Assembly: GCA_016124235.1 (NCBI GenBank)
Contig: WGOC01000022.1
Span: 1-64,000 of the forward strand
DNA length: 64,000 nucleotides
Direction of reading: 5' to 3'
Origin: a bacterium
GTDB taxonomy: Bacteria; Verrucomicrobiota; Verrucomicrobiia; Limisphaerales; RI-55
Positions 28,245 through 36,812 of the stretch are shown one piece after another (within the stretch, counting starts at the first letter, position 1; every line of letters starts with the position of its first letter). The notes under the pieces were generated by a model. The model did no database searches and had not been told where the DNA came from. It was given only the letters and a program-made list of their open reading frames with translations. Made by a program: the position numbers and the translations under genes.

Positions 28245-28283
28245 GCGACTCGCATACATTCATCTGCTATCGAAATTAGCTAC

Positions 28284-29132
28284 ATGGCCACCCGCACCCA
28301 GACATTGACTGTTCGAACGCCCGAAGGCGTGGTGTTCGCCACGCGGCTGGCGGGTCCGGTCTTGCGCTTTCTCGCGTGGGGAATCGATGTGTTGTGCATC
28401 AGCATCGCGAGTAATTTGATTGGGCTGCTGGCGGCGGTTCTCAATTTCATCAGCGCTGACATCGCACGCGGCGTTACGATCTTCCTCTACTTCGCGATCA
28501 CCATTTCCTACAGCATCGTATTGGAATGGCGTTGGCGCGGCCAGACGATTGGCAAACGAATCATGCGACTGCGCGTCGTTGACGTGGAAGGTATGCGGCT
28601 GCGACTAAGCCAGGTGGTGGTTCGCAATCTACTGCGAGCGGTGGACTTTTTGCCGGCGCTTTACGTGGTGGGTGGCTTGGCTTGTCTCTTCAGCCGGCAC
28701 GCGCAAAGGCTGGGTGACATCGCGGCCAATACGGTGGTGGTGAGAATGCCTAAATTGGAAACACCGGATGTCGAGCAATTGCTCGCCGGGAAATTCAATT
28801 CGCTGCGGCAGTATCCACATCTCGAAGCGCGTCTCCGGCAGCGAGTGTCGCCCGCAGAAGCCGACCTCGCGTTACGCGCGCTGATGCGACGCGATCACTT
28901 TGATCCGGCGGAACGGATCAAACTATTTGCCGAACTTGCTGACAACTTTCGCGAACACGTGACGTTTCCGCCGGAAGCCACGGACGGTATTACCGACGAA
29001 CAATACGTCCGCAACGTCGTTGATTCGCTCTTTCGCAAACGAGGATCGACCGAAGCCCGACAGCCAGTCGGCCGAAACGATCTTCCTGAAAAGCAAAATC
29101 CTGATCCGCAGGAATCGACCGTTTCAGCATGA
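28284..29132 (+). CDS. RDD family membrane protein
   Basis: 282 residues. The RDD domain is seen between about 20 and 145: RFLAWGIDVLCISIASN carries the R...D motif in the first helix, YFAITISYSIVLEWRWRGQTIGKR gives the conserved GQTxGK segment, and LRAVDFLPA a second. Three or four membrane helices are followed by a soluble C-terminal region (about 165-282) with charged helices and a disordered tail. RDD proteins include sodium/proton antiporters and proteins of unknown role. It overlaps the nagA-like gene by ATGA, so the two are co-translated. Confidence 0.85.
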   Translation: MATRTQTLTVRTPEGVVFATRLAGPVLRFLAWGIDVLCISIASNLIGLLAAVLNFISADIARGVTIFLYFAITISYSIVLEWRWRGQTIGKRIMRLRVVDVEGMRLRLSQVVVRNLLRAVDFLPALYVVGGLACLFSRHAQRLGDIAANTVVVRMPKLETPDVEQLLAGKFNSLRQYPHLEARLRQRVSPAEADLALRALMRRDHFDPAERIKLFAELADNFREHVTFPPEATDGITDEQYVRNVVDSLFRKRGSTEARQPVGRNDLPEKQNPDPQESTVSA

Positions 29133-30307
29133 GCGCGGGGAGTGTCACCGGGAAGTTCATCCGGACGGGCGTGCCGATCACGGTGTCCTGGAAGCACGGC
29201 GTCATCACCAACGTTGAGCCGGCTGACGAACCCGCAGCAACAGAAGATATCTGGCTGGCGCCGCCGCTCGTTGACCTCCAGATCAATGGTTACGCCGGCG
29301 TGGATTTTCAACAAGATGACCTGACGACGGAGCAACTTCACGCCGCGGTTCGGGCTTTGCGCCGCGACGGTTGCACGCGTTGTCTGTACACGCTCGTGAC
29401 CGATCGTTGGCCGGCGATGCTGGCCCGTTTGAAACATGTCCGGTCATTGGTCAGTGCTGACCGTGAACTGCGAAGCGCCATCGTTGGTTGGCATATCGAA
29501 GGACCGTTTCTTTCGCCGGAGCCGGGATACTGCGGAGCGCACGATCCGGCAAAGATGTTAGACCCGACGCCGGCCCACGTGGACCAACTTCGCGAAGCAG
29601 CCGGTGATGATCCCATATTGCTCACTCTGGCGCCGGAACGAGCGGGAGCGATCGAAGCCATTCGTCGAGCTTGCGAATTGGGCATGAAGGTTTGCCTCGG
29701 CCACACGAACGCGACCGCGGACCAAATCAAACGAGCGGTGGAAGCCGGGGCCACGGGTTTCACGCACCTGGGCAATGCCTGTCCGCAAACGCTCGATCGC
29801 CACGACAATATCCTATGGCGAGCGTTGGACACGCCCGGTTTGAGCGTCAGCTTGATTCCCGACACGCACCACGTTTCACCATCGCTGTTTCGGTTGATCC
29901 ACCGTGTATTGAAGCCGTTTCAGATCGTGCACACCACGGATGCGATGGCGGCGGCCGGTTTGCCGTCCAACTTGCCTCGAGCGGTGACACTGGGTGAAAT
30001 GAAGCTCGAGGTCGGGGCCGATGGGATTGTCCGCCAGCCCGGGAAAACAAACTTCGCCGGCTCATCGCTTTCGCCGATCGAAGGTGTTCTGCGTGCCGCG
30101 AAAATGACCGGGAAACCCTGGCAGGAAACGTGGCTCGCGTCTTCGTTACGCCCCGCTGAATTCATGGGCTGGACGAGCGAGATCAAGGTCGGTCAGCCAG
30201 TGGAGTTATGTGTGCTGAAAATGAACGACGATGGCCAACTCATGAATCTGGAAACCATTGCCGCAAACGCACCAACGGCGTCAGTGCAGCTCGACGCCAA
30301 CAAGTGA
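29129..30307 (+). CDS. nagA: N-acetylglucosamine-6-phosphate deacetylase
   Basis: 392 residues. Amidohydrolase fold with VDLQINGYAGVDFQQDD near residue 50 (the DxxxNG-x-G-x-D motif), HIEGPFLSPEPGYCGAH with the catalytic metal ligand E, GHTNATADQ, FTHLGNAC and TTDAMAAAG with the catalytic aspartate. It converts GlcNAc-6-phosphate to glucosamine-6-phosphate and acetate. The GlcN-6-P isomerase-like gene at 36813 could act on its product. The N-terminal 40 residues are shorter than usual, and a metal-binding H is not in the HxH position. It overlaps the RDD gene by ATGA. Confidence 0.85.
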   Translation: MSAGSVTGKFIRTGVPITVSWKHGVITNVEPADEPAATEDIWLAPPLVDLQINGYAGVDFQQDDLTTEQLHAAVRALRRDGCTRCLYTLVTDRWPAMLARLKHVRSLVSADRELRSAIVGWHIEGPFLSPEPGYCGAHDPAKMLDPTPAHVDQLREAAGDDPILLTLAPERAGAIEAIRRACELGMKVCLGHTNATADQIKRAVEAGATGFTHLGNACPQTLDRHDNILWRALDTPGLSVSLIPDTHHVSPSLFRLIHRVLKPFQIVHTTDAMAAAGLPSNLPRAVTLGEMKLEVGADGIVRQPGKTNFAGSSLSPIEGVLRAAKMTGKPWQETWLASSLRPAEFMGWTSEIKVGQPVELCVLKMNDDGQLMNLETIAANAPTASVQLDANK

Positions 30308-30408
30308 CCTTTCGGGTCAGAGAGGTTCAATTGAAACTATTGCCGGAATAGGTTGGTCGCATTTCCTCCCTCACTCCGACCAAAGTTCGCGAGTGTAATT
30401 GCGTTACC

Positions 30409-30479
30409 GTAGCAGCCGACGTGAGTCGGCTCTAACTTTATCTGGAGTTCAAATAGAGCGGACTCACGTCCGCTGCTAC
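30409..30479. repeat. Intergenic REPIN (family B)
   Basis: A 71-base unit beginning GTAGCAGCCGACGTGAGTCG and ending in GTCCGCTGCTAC, its near reverse complement. Its arms match those inside gcvP (13671-13744); the central spacer differs. It lies between nagA and phoX. This copy shows the family's usual place, outside genes. Confidence 0.8.
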
Positions 30480-30543
30480 CAGGTTCATTGGGGAGGGAAA
30501 ACTTCCCGCCCGCAAATCCGGCTCCCGATTTTCCTGAAGCGCT

Positions 30544-32223
30544 TTAGTTCGTTGTTCGCTTCCTCTTGATCGCGACCATCGCGCTCTTCGGGATGGCGTC
30601 GCCGCCTTCGGGGAAATGAGACGACAATTCCTTCAAGCTTGGGCTGTCGTCGCCGGGATGTTGCACGTTGATCCAGAGTTCCTGGCGATCGAGCGATAAC
30701 GTTGGCGAACAAAATTCCGCGCCCTTGGGAGTCACCGCAAATCGGATCACTTGATTTTGTTTCGGGCCGGAGGTCGGCACCACGACCAGATAGTTGTTTC
30801 CGAAGTATTCCTGCGAACTGTTTTTGTCGGGCTTGGACTTGATCGTGTAGTCGGTGGCCACGAGGAGATTATTCTGGTCGGTGAAACCTATGTTGTCCGG
30901 CCAGGCGAGACCGGTCTCCTTGGCGCCGCGAACGAGGATGTCGAATTCGAACTCGAGTGAACCGGCGTCGCCATCGCGTTCGCGCAAACGACCGAGCGCG
31001 CCGGCGATGTCGGGGAAATAGTCCGGTTTCGTTTTGTCAATGCCCGATGCCTGCCACGAGGTGAGCGCGACGTAAACTTCACCCGTCACGGGATGAACTT
31101 CGATGTCCTCCGGCCGGGCCAACGGGGTTCCGCCAACGAGCTTCGCCGCGGTGCGCGTGTTGACGCAAACGCGGGCGGCATCGAAACCGTGGCGACGCAG
31201 CCGGCGGTTCTTTTCCGGATCAAGCGGAATCCATTTTCCCTTCTTCGTGTTGGCGACGTAAAGCGTGCCGTGTTCGAGCAGACGCCGGTTCGCCTTGCCG
31301 GCCGCTGGATCGTAGCGGTCGTGCGAGATGAATTTATACATGCACTGCTCGACGCGATCGTCGCCGGTGTATGCGACCAGCCGACCGTCGCGGGTCAGAT
31401 TAAACGCAACGTTTTCGTGCGCCATCCGGCCAAGCGAAGTGTGCTTGAACAGCTCCTGTGTGTCGGGATCGATCTCGCAAATGTAACCGTAATGCTCGGA
31501 CGGCCGACGAAAATGCCGGATCGAACGTGGCGGGTTGTCCTTCATTTCGGGATCGCCCCAGGTGTCCTTGAAGTTTTCCTCACCGGAACAAAACGTTCCC
31601 CACGGCGTAATGCCACCGCTGCAATTGCCCACGCTGCCAATCGCTTCGTGCGCGCCGAACACCCAGCTCGTGCCAGCGGCCGGTCCGGTCAATTTCAGCC
31701 GGCTGCTCAGGCCGTCCACACGGAAGTTTTCGGCGTGCGGCAAAACGGGACGCCACGGCCCGCCCGGTTTGCGCTCGATGCGGACGCAGGTGCCGCCCAT
31801 GTTGCGCAACCGGGTCTCGGCGTATTTGAACGTGTCGAGCATTTCGCCGGGCAGGAGAAACTTCATCGATACGTTTTCGTGATTGCTCCAGAGCCAGCCC
31901 GTGGTGGCGTCACGCTGGACGATCGCGAGATAATCATTGTGATCGCCGTACGTCTCGCCCTGCGGATTGATGACGTCGCCGCGCTTGAGCAGGACTTCAT
32001 ATTCGAAGCCTTCGCAAAGCGTCAGATCGCCGCTGTGGGAGATGGGGGCGGGTTTGAAATCCAGATTGTCGAGCAGTGGCGTGGCGGTCGGTTCGGACGC
32101 ATCGGCGCGGGTGACGAGCCAGTTGGGCATCAAGCGATGGCCGGCGGCCACGACCGCGGAGGCTCCCAGAAATTGGACGAACTCACGCCGCTTCAAATGG
32201 AGGGACGACATGGGCCGGGACAT
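30544..32223 (-). CDS. PhoX/DUF839 family Tat-exported phosphatase-like protein
   Basis: 559 residues from ATG 32223 (an alternative ATG is at 32211). A twin-arginine signal lies near the N-terminus (HLKRREFVQFLGASAVVAAG). Blocks typical of the PhoX family follow: GWLWSNHENVSM, GNCSGGITPWGTFCSGEEN, SEHYGYICEIDP, GRMAHENVAF and ARPEDIEVHP. PhoX enzymes are calcium/iron-dependent phosphatases exported by Tat; members in this phylum may have other substrates. It lies on the opposite strand to nagA, and no phosphate-regulation box was seen. Upstream lies the sugar-isomerase gene, on the same strand, 90 bases away. Confidence 0.8.
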   Translation of the reverse strand: MSRPMSSLHLKRREFVQFLGASAVVAAGHRLMPNWLVTRADASEPTATPLLDNLDFKPAPISHSGDLTLCEGFEYEVLLKRGDVINPQGETYGDHNDYLAIVQRDATTGWLWSNHENVSMKFLLPGEMLDTFKYAETRLRNMGGTCVRIERKPGGPWRPVLPHAENFRVDGLSSRLKLTGPAAGTSWVFGAHEAIGSVGNCSGGITPWGTFCSGEENFKDTWGDPEMKDNPPRSIRHFRRPSEHYGYICEIDPDTQELFKHTSLGRMAHENVAFNLTRDGRLVAYTGDDRVEQCMYKFISHDRYDPAAGKANRRLLEHGTLYVANTKKGKWIPLDPEKNRRLRRHGFDAARVCVNTRTAAKLVGGTPLARPEDIEVHPVTGEVYVALTSWQASGIDKTKPDYFPDIAGALGRLRERDGDAGSLEFEFDILVRGAKETGLAWPDNIGFTDQNNLLVATDYTIKSKPDKNSSQEYFGNNYLVVVPTSGPKQNQVIRFAVTPKGAEFCSPTLSLDRQELWINVQHPGDDSPSLKELSSHFPEGGDAIPKSAMVAIKRKRTTN

Positions 32224-32312
32224 TGCCGCAATGGACGGCAAAACGCAGTCGAAAATTCGGGCCGTGCGAGAGTGCGCCTCGTATTCTGGTAGTCTGTTCG
32301 CGGCAGCGCTCG

Positions 32313-33194
32313 TTAACCTGCTTTGATTTCCGTAATCAACTTCTCCAAGCGCCGGCCATATTCGATGAAATTGGCCTTGATCGCTGAGTCGTCGGCTTTC
32401 GAGTTCGCATCATGAAAGACCACCACCATGTGCGGCTCAATCGAAATGCCGGCGTCGTATCCGCCGGCGAACGCGTCCTTCAAAATCTCGCGGACCTTGC
32501 CCTGACCTTCGCCAGGCCAGTTATAGTCGGCGTCATTCTTCGCCGGGTTCCAGGTCGCGTCCTTGATGTGGATGTGCGCGACGTAGTCCTTCACTGCCTG
32601 CCAGTATTCCCACGGGTCCTGTTGCGGCCAGGGCTTCGGCTTCGAGCGGTCCTTGTTGAAAACCGGGTTGGCTGTATCAAAGACGTGTTTCAAGCCGGGA
32701 ACTTTTTGCAGCAATTCAAGTCCGTGCTTGGGGCTCATGCCGCCGTGGTTCATGCAGTTCTCATGCACCGGCGTGATGCCGGCCTCCAGAAAACGATCGG
32801 CCACTTCCTTCACGCGATCGATCACCCGTTGCGGAATGGCGTTGATGTCGTCGGCCGGTTTGAAGCTCATGATGCGGGCGAATTTGCACCCGACTTTTTG
32901 CATGCGCGGAATGCAACGGTCGACTTCGGCAACGGTGACTTCCCAGGGCGTGTTAAGGTCCTTGGCCCAGTTGAGAATCGTGGTGCCGAAGCAGTAGATG
33001 TTAATGCCGGCGTCCTTGAGTTTCCCGGCGGCGATTTCAAACGCCTCTTCCGGGATGTCGTGGAAATTGCCTTTCTTGAAACCGGGCACTTCGACGCCGC
33101 GCATCTCGACGTGTTTCCAACCCAGTTGCCGCAACGCGTCGATCTGCGTGTCGATCGTGTTGCCCGCTTCATCGCCAATGCCGGTGAGAATCAT
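32313..33194 (-). CDS. Sugar phosphate isomerase/epimerase (TIM barrel, xylose-isomerase-like)
   Basis: 293 residues from the ATG at 33194; the extension back to 33266 is not family-like. The first strand (MILTGIGDEAG) and VEMRGVEVPG begin a TIM barrel. Metal-binding-type motifs follow: TPVHENCMNHGGMSP, HVFDTANPV and AHIHIKDATW, then SIEPHMVV. These are the usual E, D, H and E ligands of the AP-endonuclease-2 superfamily. The substrate is a sugar or polyol not identifiable here. It has no signal peptide, so it is cytoplasmic. The 220-base gap upstream also carries the rplU promoter. Confidence 0.8.
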   Translation of the reverse strand: MILTGIGDEAGNTIDTQIDALRQLGWKHVEMRGVEVPGFKKGNFHDIPEEAFEIAAGKLKDAGINIYCFGTTILNWAKDLNTPWEVTVAEVDRCIPRMQKVGCKFARIMSFKPADDINAIPQRVIDRVKEVADRFLEAGITPVHENCMNHGGMSPKHGLELLQKVPGLKHVFDTANPVFNKDRSKPKPWPQQDPWEYWQAVKDYVAHIHIKDATWNPAKNDADYNWPGEGQGKVREILKDAFAGGYDAGISIEPHMVVVFHDANSKADDSAIKANFIEYGRRLEKLITEIKAG

Positions 33195-33359
33195 TTTTAA
33201 GTAATCAGTGTTCAGTAGACAGTTTTCAGTGGCGGAACGAAAACACAGAAGGCCGCTTGAGCTCAACGCGGGATTTCCACCGAACGGAATAAGAGGCCTG
33301 TCGAACGCCCCTTTTCATTGTTCGCTCGGGTTTGTGGCAAAATTACCTCAAATCACCCG

Positions 33360-33388
33360 TTGACACGGGGATTGTCTTTTGATTCCCT
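33360..33388 (+). promoter_or_regulatory. Possible promoter of the rplU-rpmA unit
   Basis: TTGACA at 33360-33365 is a perfect -35 hexamer. The spaced -10 (TTCCCT after 17 bases) is poor, so only the -35 box is convincing. Confidence 0.25.
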
Positions 33389-33416
33389 CTCCCTCCCCTT
33401 TGCAGGGGGCATGCTT

Positions 33417-33728
33417 ATGTACGCCATTCTTGAAACCGGAAGCAAACAGTACCGCGTCACCGCGGGCGACAAGCTCGAAATCGAGCGTCTCAGTGTCGAG
33501 GCCGGGCAACCGGTGACTTTTGATCGCGTCCTGCTGGTCAACAATGACGGCAAGGTCTCGGTGGGTGCCCCCACGGTGGCCAACGCCAGCGTCGTTGCTG
33601 ACGTGCTGGAGCACAAGCGCGGTGAAAAGGTGACGGTATACAAGATGAAGCGCCGCAAGGGCTACCACAAGAAACAAGGTCACCGGCAGGAATTGACCGT
33701 CGTGCAGATCAAGTCGATCAACGCTTAA
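33417..33728 (+). CDS. rplU: 50S ribosomal protein bL21
   Basis: 103 residues. [20 protein letters not shown] is the standard bL21 start, and the C-terminus [19 protein letters not shown] is diagnostic. It binds 23S rRNA in the large subunit. AGGGGGC lies 7 bases upstream of the ATG at 33417; another ATG at 33411 would place it too close. bL27 follows after 8 bases, then obgE, which is the usual bacterial order. Confidence 0.97.
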   Translation: MYAILETGSKQYRVTAGDKLEIERLSVEAGQPVTFDRVLLVNNDGKVSVGAPTVANASVVADVLEHKRGEKVTVYKMKRRKGYHKKQGHRQELTVVQIKSINA

Positions 33729-33736
33729 GGAATTTT

Positions 33737-34000
33737 ATGGCTCATAAAAAAGGTCAAGGCAGTTCCCGCAACGGACGCGACAGCCAGAGCAAGCGGCTCG
33801 GCGTGAAGCGGTTTGGCGGTCAGCTCATCAATGCGGGCACGATCATTGTCCGCCAGCGAGGTGCGAAGTTTGTGGCGGGCAACAACGTCGGCACCGGCCG
33901 CGATTGGACTTTGTTCGCTCTCAAGGAAGGTCATGTGAAGTTTGACCAGAACGGTCGCCGCGTGAACATTGTTCCGAAGGCCGAACCCGCGAACAACTAA
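33737..34000 (+). CDS. rpmA: 50S ribosomal protein bL27
   Basis: 87 residues. [20 protein letters not shown] with GVKRFGGQ and [11 protein letters not shown] is the canonical bL27 start; its N-terminus reaches the peptidyl-transferase centre. The start MAHKKGQG needs no leader cleavage, unlike Firmicutes versions. A rho-independent terminator follows (34020-34049), separating the ribosomal genes from obgE. Confidence 0.97.
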   Translation: MAHKKGQGSSRNGRDSQSKRLGVKRFGGQLINAGTIIVRQRGAKFVAGNNVGTGRDWTLFALKEGHVKFDQNGRRVNIVPKAEPANN

Positions 34001-34019
34001 CGATACGATTTTGACACAG

Positions 34020-34049
34020 CGGCGAGGCCCGAGGGTCTCGCCGTTTTTT
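34020..34049 (+). terminator. Rho-independent terminator after rpmA
   Basis: A GC-rich hairpin: CGGCGAGGCC pairs with GGTCTCGCCG with one G-T pair and a 4-base loop, and is followed by six T. It lies 20 bases after the rpmA stop. Confidence 0.8.
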
Positions 34050-34071
34050 GTTGGTCTGATAACGTTTCGCC

Positions 34072-35310
34072 ATGTTCATCGATGAAATCAAAGTCTACGC
34101 ACGCGCCGGTCACGGCGGCAAAGGATGTGTAGCCTTCTTGCGCGAGGCGTATCGGCCGAAGGGCGGCCCGGCTGGCGGCAACGGCGGTCGCGGTGGCGAT
34201 GTGATTCTCGAGGCTGACCACGACATCAACAACTTGATCGCCCAGTATTACACGCCGCGACTGATTGCGGAGAGCGGCGAGGCAGGCATGGGCAAGGGGA
34301 TGGACGGCCACGCGGGCAAGGACCTCGTGATCAAGGTACCGTGTGGAACGCAAGTATGGCGTCTGCAATCGCGTCAAGCGAACCTGCCGGGCGTTGAGTT
34401 TGGTACGGAGGCAGAAACCGAGGACGACGACGAGGCCGCTGGCGAAGAATTAGAGGGGGATTCCCGGGAACGGCCACCGCTCATTTCCAGCACGCGCCAT
34501 CGTCCGATCATCCGGGTGGCCGCCGACGGTTCGCAGGCACTGGAAGTAAACCTCGAAGAGGACGGCGACGAACCCATTTTGGACGAGCACGGCGGCGAAC
34601 TCGTGGTCGACATGACGGAGCACGGCCAACGGTTTGTCCTCTGCAAAGGAGGCCGCGGCGGACTCGGGAATCGAAACTTCGCCACGGCCCGTCGGCAGAC
34701 TCCCCGGTTCGCGCAGCCCGGCGAGGGCGGTGACGAAGGCGAATTCCGACTCGAACTCAAGATCATGGCGGAGGTCGGCTTGGTCGGCTATCCGAACGCC
34801 GGCAAATCGACTTTGCTGACCGCCATTTCGCGCGCGCGCCCCAAAGTTGCGCCGTATCCATTCACGACCTTGCATCCGCAGATCGGCATCGTTGAATACC
34901 CGGACTTCCATCGCCTGACAGTGTGTGATGTGCCCGGCCTGATCGATGGTGCACACAACAACGTCGGGCTTGGTCACGCGTTTCTGAGGCACATCCAACG
35001 GTGCAAGGTTTTGGTTCTGCTGCTCGACATGGCCGGCACGGACGGGCGTCATCCTTGGGACGACTACAAGCAGTTACTGACGGAGTTGGAGCTGTACGAT
35101 CCGGCGTTGGTCCAAAAGCCCCGACTGGTGGTCGCCAACAAGATGGATGAACTGGCGGCGGTGGAAAACTTGAAGAAATTCAAACGCCGGATTCCGCGGA
35201 CAAAAGTCCTGAAACTTGCCGCGGCGTTCGACGAAGGCGTCAAGGAATTTATGGATGAGATCCGGGCGGCCGTGGTGGCGACTGAAGAACCAACGGCAAA
35301 GAAAAGTTGA
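34072..35310 (+). CDS. obgE: GTPase Obg with an acidic insertion
   Basis: 412 residues. The N-terminal Obg fold begins MFIDEIKVYARAGHGGKGC and is glycine-rich; the G domain has a P-loop (GYPNAGKST, near residues 238-246), the DVPGLIDGAH switch-2 G3, and NKMD as the G4. It is a ribosome-assembly and stress-response GTPase. A stretch of about 80 residues (residues about 100-180), very acidic (ETEDDDEAAGEELEGD) and absent from typical Obg, lies between the usual VPCGTQVW and TEHGQRF blocks. The insertion is in the Obg fold, far from the nucleotide site. It is the third gene of the rplU cluster, after a terminator, so it likely has its own promoter. Confidence 0.92.
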   Translation: MFIDEIKVYARAGHGGKGCVAFLREAYRPKGGPAGGNGGRGGDVILEADHDINNLIAQYYTPRLIAESGEAGMGKGMDGHAGKDLVIKVPCGTQVWRLQSRQANLPGVEFGTEAETEDDDEAAGEELEGDSRERPPLISSTRHRPIIRVAADGSQALEVNLEEDGDEPILDEHGGELVVDMTEHGQRFVLCKGGRGGLGNRNFATARRQTPRFAQPGEGGDEGEFRLELKIMAEVGLVGYPNAGKSTLLTAISRARPKVAPYPFTTLHPQIGIVEYPDFHRLTVCDVPGLIDGAHNNVGLGHAFLRHIQRCKVLVLLLDMAGTDGRHPWDDYKQLLTELELYDPALVQKPRLVVANKMDELAAVENLKKFKRRIPRTKVLKLAAAFDEGVKEFMDEIRAAVVATEEPTAKKS

Positions 35311-35454
35311 CCAGGGACGATCCAAAACCAAACGGGTGAATGCCCGGCAGTATTGGTTGACGATGATACCGTGGGTGATTGGTCAGTTCGATGGTTGGGA
35401 ATTGGAGGTTCCTTTGTCCTTTTGTCTTGGACATTTGTCCTTCTTAATCCCCTC

Positions 35455-36213
35455 ATGTCCACCGCTCTAGCAATCTTTGCCCACCCGGACGACATCGAAT
35501 TCGTTGCCGCCGGCACGCTGCTCCTACTCAAGCAAGTTGGGTGGAAAATTCATTATCTCAACCTTTCCACTGGCAACTTGGGCAGCGCGACACTCACGGC
35601 GTCCGAGACGCGGGCAGTGCGGGAGCAGGAGGCGCAAAATGCCGCGCAATTGATCGGCGCCGAATGGCATCCGCCGTTGGCTGACGATTTGGAAATCACT
35701 TATGACATCGATGTCCTGCGACAGCTTTCCGCCGTCGTCCGCGAAGTGAATCCGCAGATTGTGCTGACGCATTCGCCGATCGATTACATGGAGGATCACA
35801 CGGCCACGGCGCGACTGGCTGTGACGGCAACCTTTGCGCGCGGTATGCCGAATTTTGTCACCGATCCGCACGTGAAACATGTTGAAGGCGAAACGGCACT
35901 TTACCACGCGCAACCCCACATGAATCGCGATCCGCTGGGTGAAATTGTGCGCCCAGGTTTGTTTGTCGACATCGGTTCGGTCATGGATGCCAAACGTGCC
36001 GCGTTGTCGGCTCACGAAAGCCAGAGTGCGTGGCTCGATCAAACTCAAGGCATGGGTTCCTACGTCAAGACGATGGAGGACCTCGGCCGCGAAGTCGCAA
36101 AGATGAGCGGCAAATTCGAATTTGCGGAAGGCTGGCGCAAACACCTGCACGCCGGCTTTTGTCATCCGGACGCTGATCCGTTACGCGAAGTACTCGACAG
36201 ATATTGTCGTTGA
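35455..36213 (+). CDS. PIG-L/LmbE family deacetylase
   Basis: 252 residues from the ATG at 35455. The hallmark AHPDDIEF (residues 8-15) gives the catalytic Asp and metal ligands, and H in THSPIDYMEDH is a further ligand. These zinc enzymes deacetylate N-acetylglucosamine-type groups on small molecules or lipids. The downstream gene (36813) is a GlcN-6-P isomerase-like protein, but a RAYT unit lies between, so the two may have been a functional pair. The stretch at 35311-35454 has low-complexity TTTGTCC repeats and no gene. Confidence 0.85.
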   Translation: MSTALAIFAHPDDIEFVAAGTLLLLKQVGWKIHYLNLSTGNLGSATLTASETRAVREQEAQNAAQLIGAEWHPPLADDLEITYDIDVLRQLSAVVREVNPQIVLTHSPIDYMEDHTATARLAVTATFARGMPNFVTDPHVKHVEGETALYHAQPHMNRDPLGEIVRPGLFVDIGSVMDAKRAALSAHESQSAWLDQTQGMGSYVKTMEDLGREVAKMSGKFEFAEGWRKHLHAGFCHPDADPLREVLDRYCR

Positions 36214-36217
36214 GCAC

Positions 36218-36242
36218 TGGTGGGGCGAGACTCCGTCGAGCC
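36218..36242. repeat. REP unit flanking the RAYT remnant, left (family C)
   Basis: TGGTGGGGCGAGACTCCGTC begins this 25-base unit. Its near reverse complement (23 of 25) lies at 36724-36748. Related units occur at 37752-37777 and in gcvP at 13749-13774. Confidence 0.75.
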
Positions 36243-36258
36243 CAAACGCAAGAGCGTG

Positions 36259-36718
36259 ATGTCCGATCCCGGCCGCAAGAATCCCTCGCCCGGAGTCCAC
36301 ATTAAACATGGCTCACCCAATCTTGTGCTACTTACTGTGACCACCGCAAAGCGGTTGCCTTGGTTGGCCAACGAAGAAGCCCAAGGATGTTTGCGAACGG
36401 TTTGGCAAAACGCCTCCACCTGGTTGGCCGGTGATTACCTCTTGATGCCCGATCACTTGCATCTGACTTGCGCACCGTCTGATCCATCAGTTTCGATCGA
36501 ACATTGGATCACTTATTGGAAGCGTGAGTTTCGGCGTACGCACACACATTCAGATTGGCGATTTCAATCTCGCGGACGGCATCATCGGCTTCGTGACGGG
36601 GAATCGTACACGGAGAAGTGGCATTACATTCGAATGAACCCGTTCGGAAAGGGCTGGTAATGAATCCGGAAGCTGGACGTTCAAAGGGCGTATTCACGAC
36701 CTGATCCGGACTGGTTGA
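36259..36718 (+). pseudogene. REP-associated tyrosine transposase (RAYT), frameshifted
   Basis: From the ATG at 36259 the HUH motif MPDHLHL is seen at residues 63-69 and the catalytic tyrosine at residue 117 in GESYTEKWHYIRMNP. The continuous frame stops at 36660. The family's usual C-terminal N-P-V-R-x-G-L-V is regained only by shifting frame at CCGTTCGG, and then GSWTFKGRIHDL requires another shift; the stop at 36718 follows. At least two frameshifts are therefore needed, so it is a decayed copy. It lies between inverted REP units of family C, which would have been its substrate. Confidence 0.75.
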
Positions 36719-36723
36719 ATTCA

Positions 36724-36748
36724 GGGCTTGACGGAGTCTCGCCCCACT
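36724..36748. repeat. REP unit flanking the RAYT remnant, right (family C, inverted)
   Basis: Inverted relative to the unit at 36218-36242, 23 of 25 bases the same. Directly after it, a CTGTGTTTCATCTGTGTTTT tract (about 36769-36788) resembles a dispersed non-coding repeat. Confidence 0.75.
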
Positions 36749-36812
36749 AGACTTTCCGTTTGGAAATCTGTGTTTCATCTGTGTTTTATCCGTGGCTAAA
36801 TACCGCAATCCT

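Noticed and set aside
31093-32292. A 399-residue frame on the plus strand
   Set aside because: Shadow of the phoX-like gene; the product has no domain, and phoX has all its family motifs.
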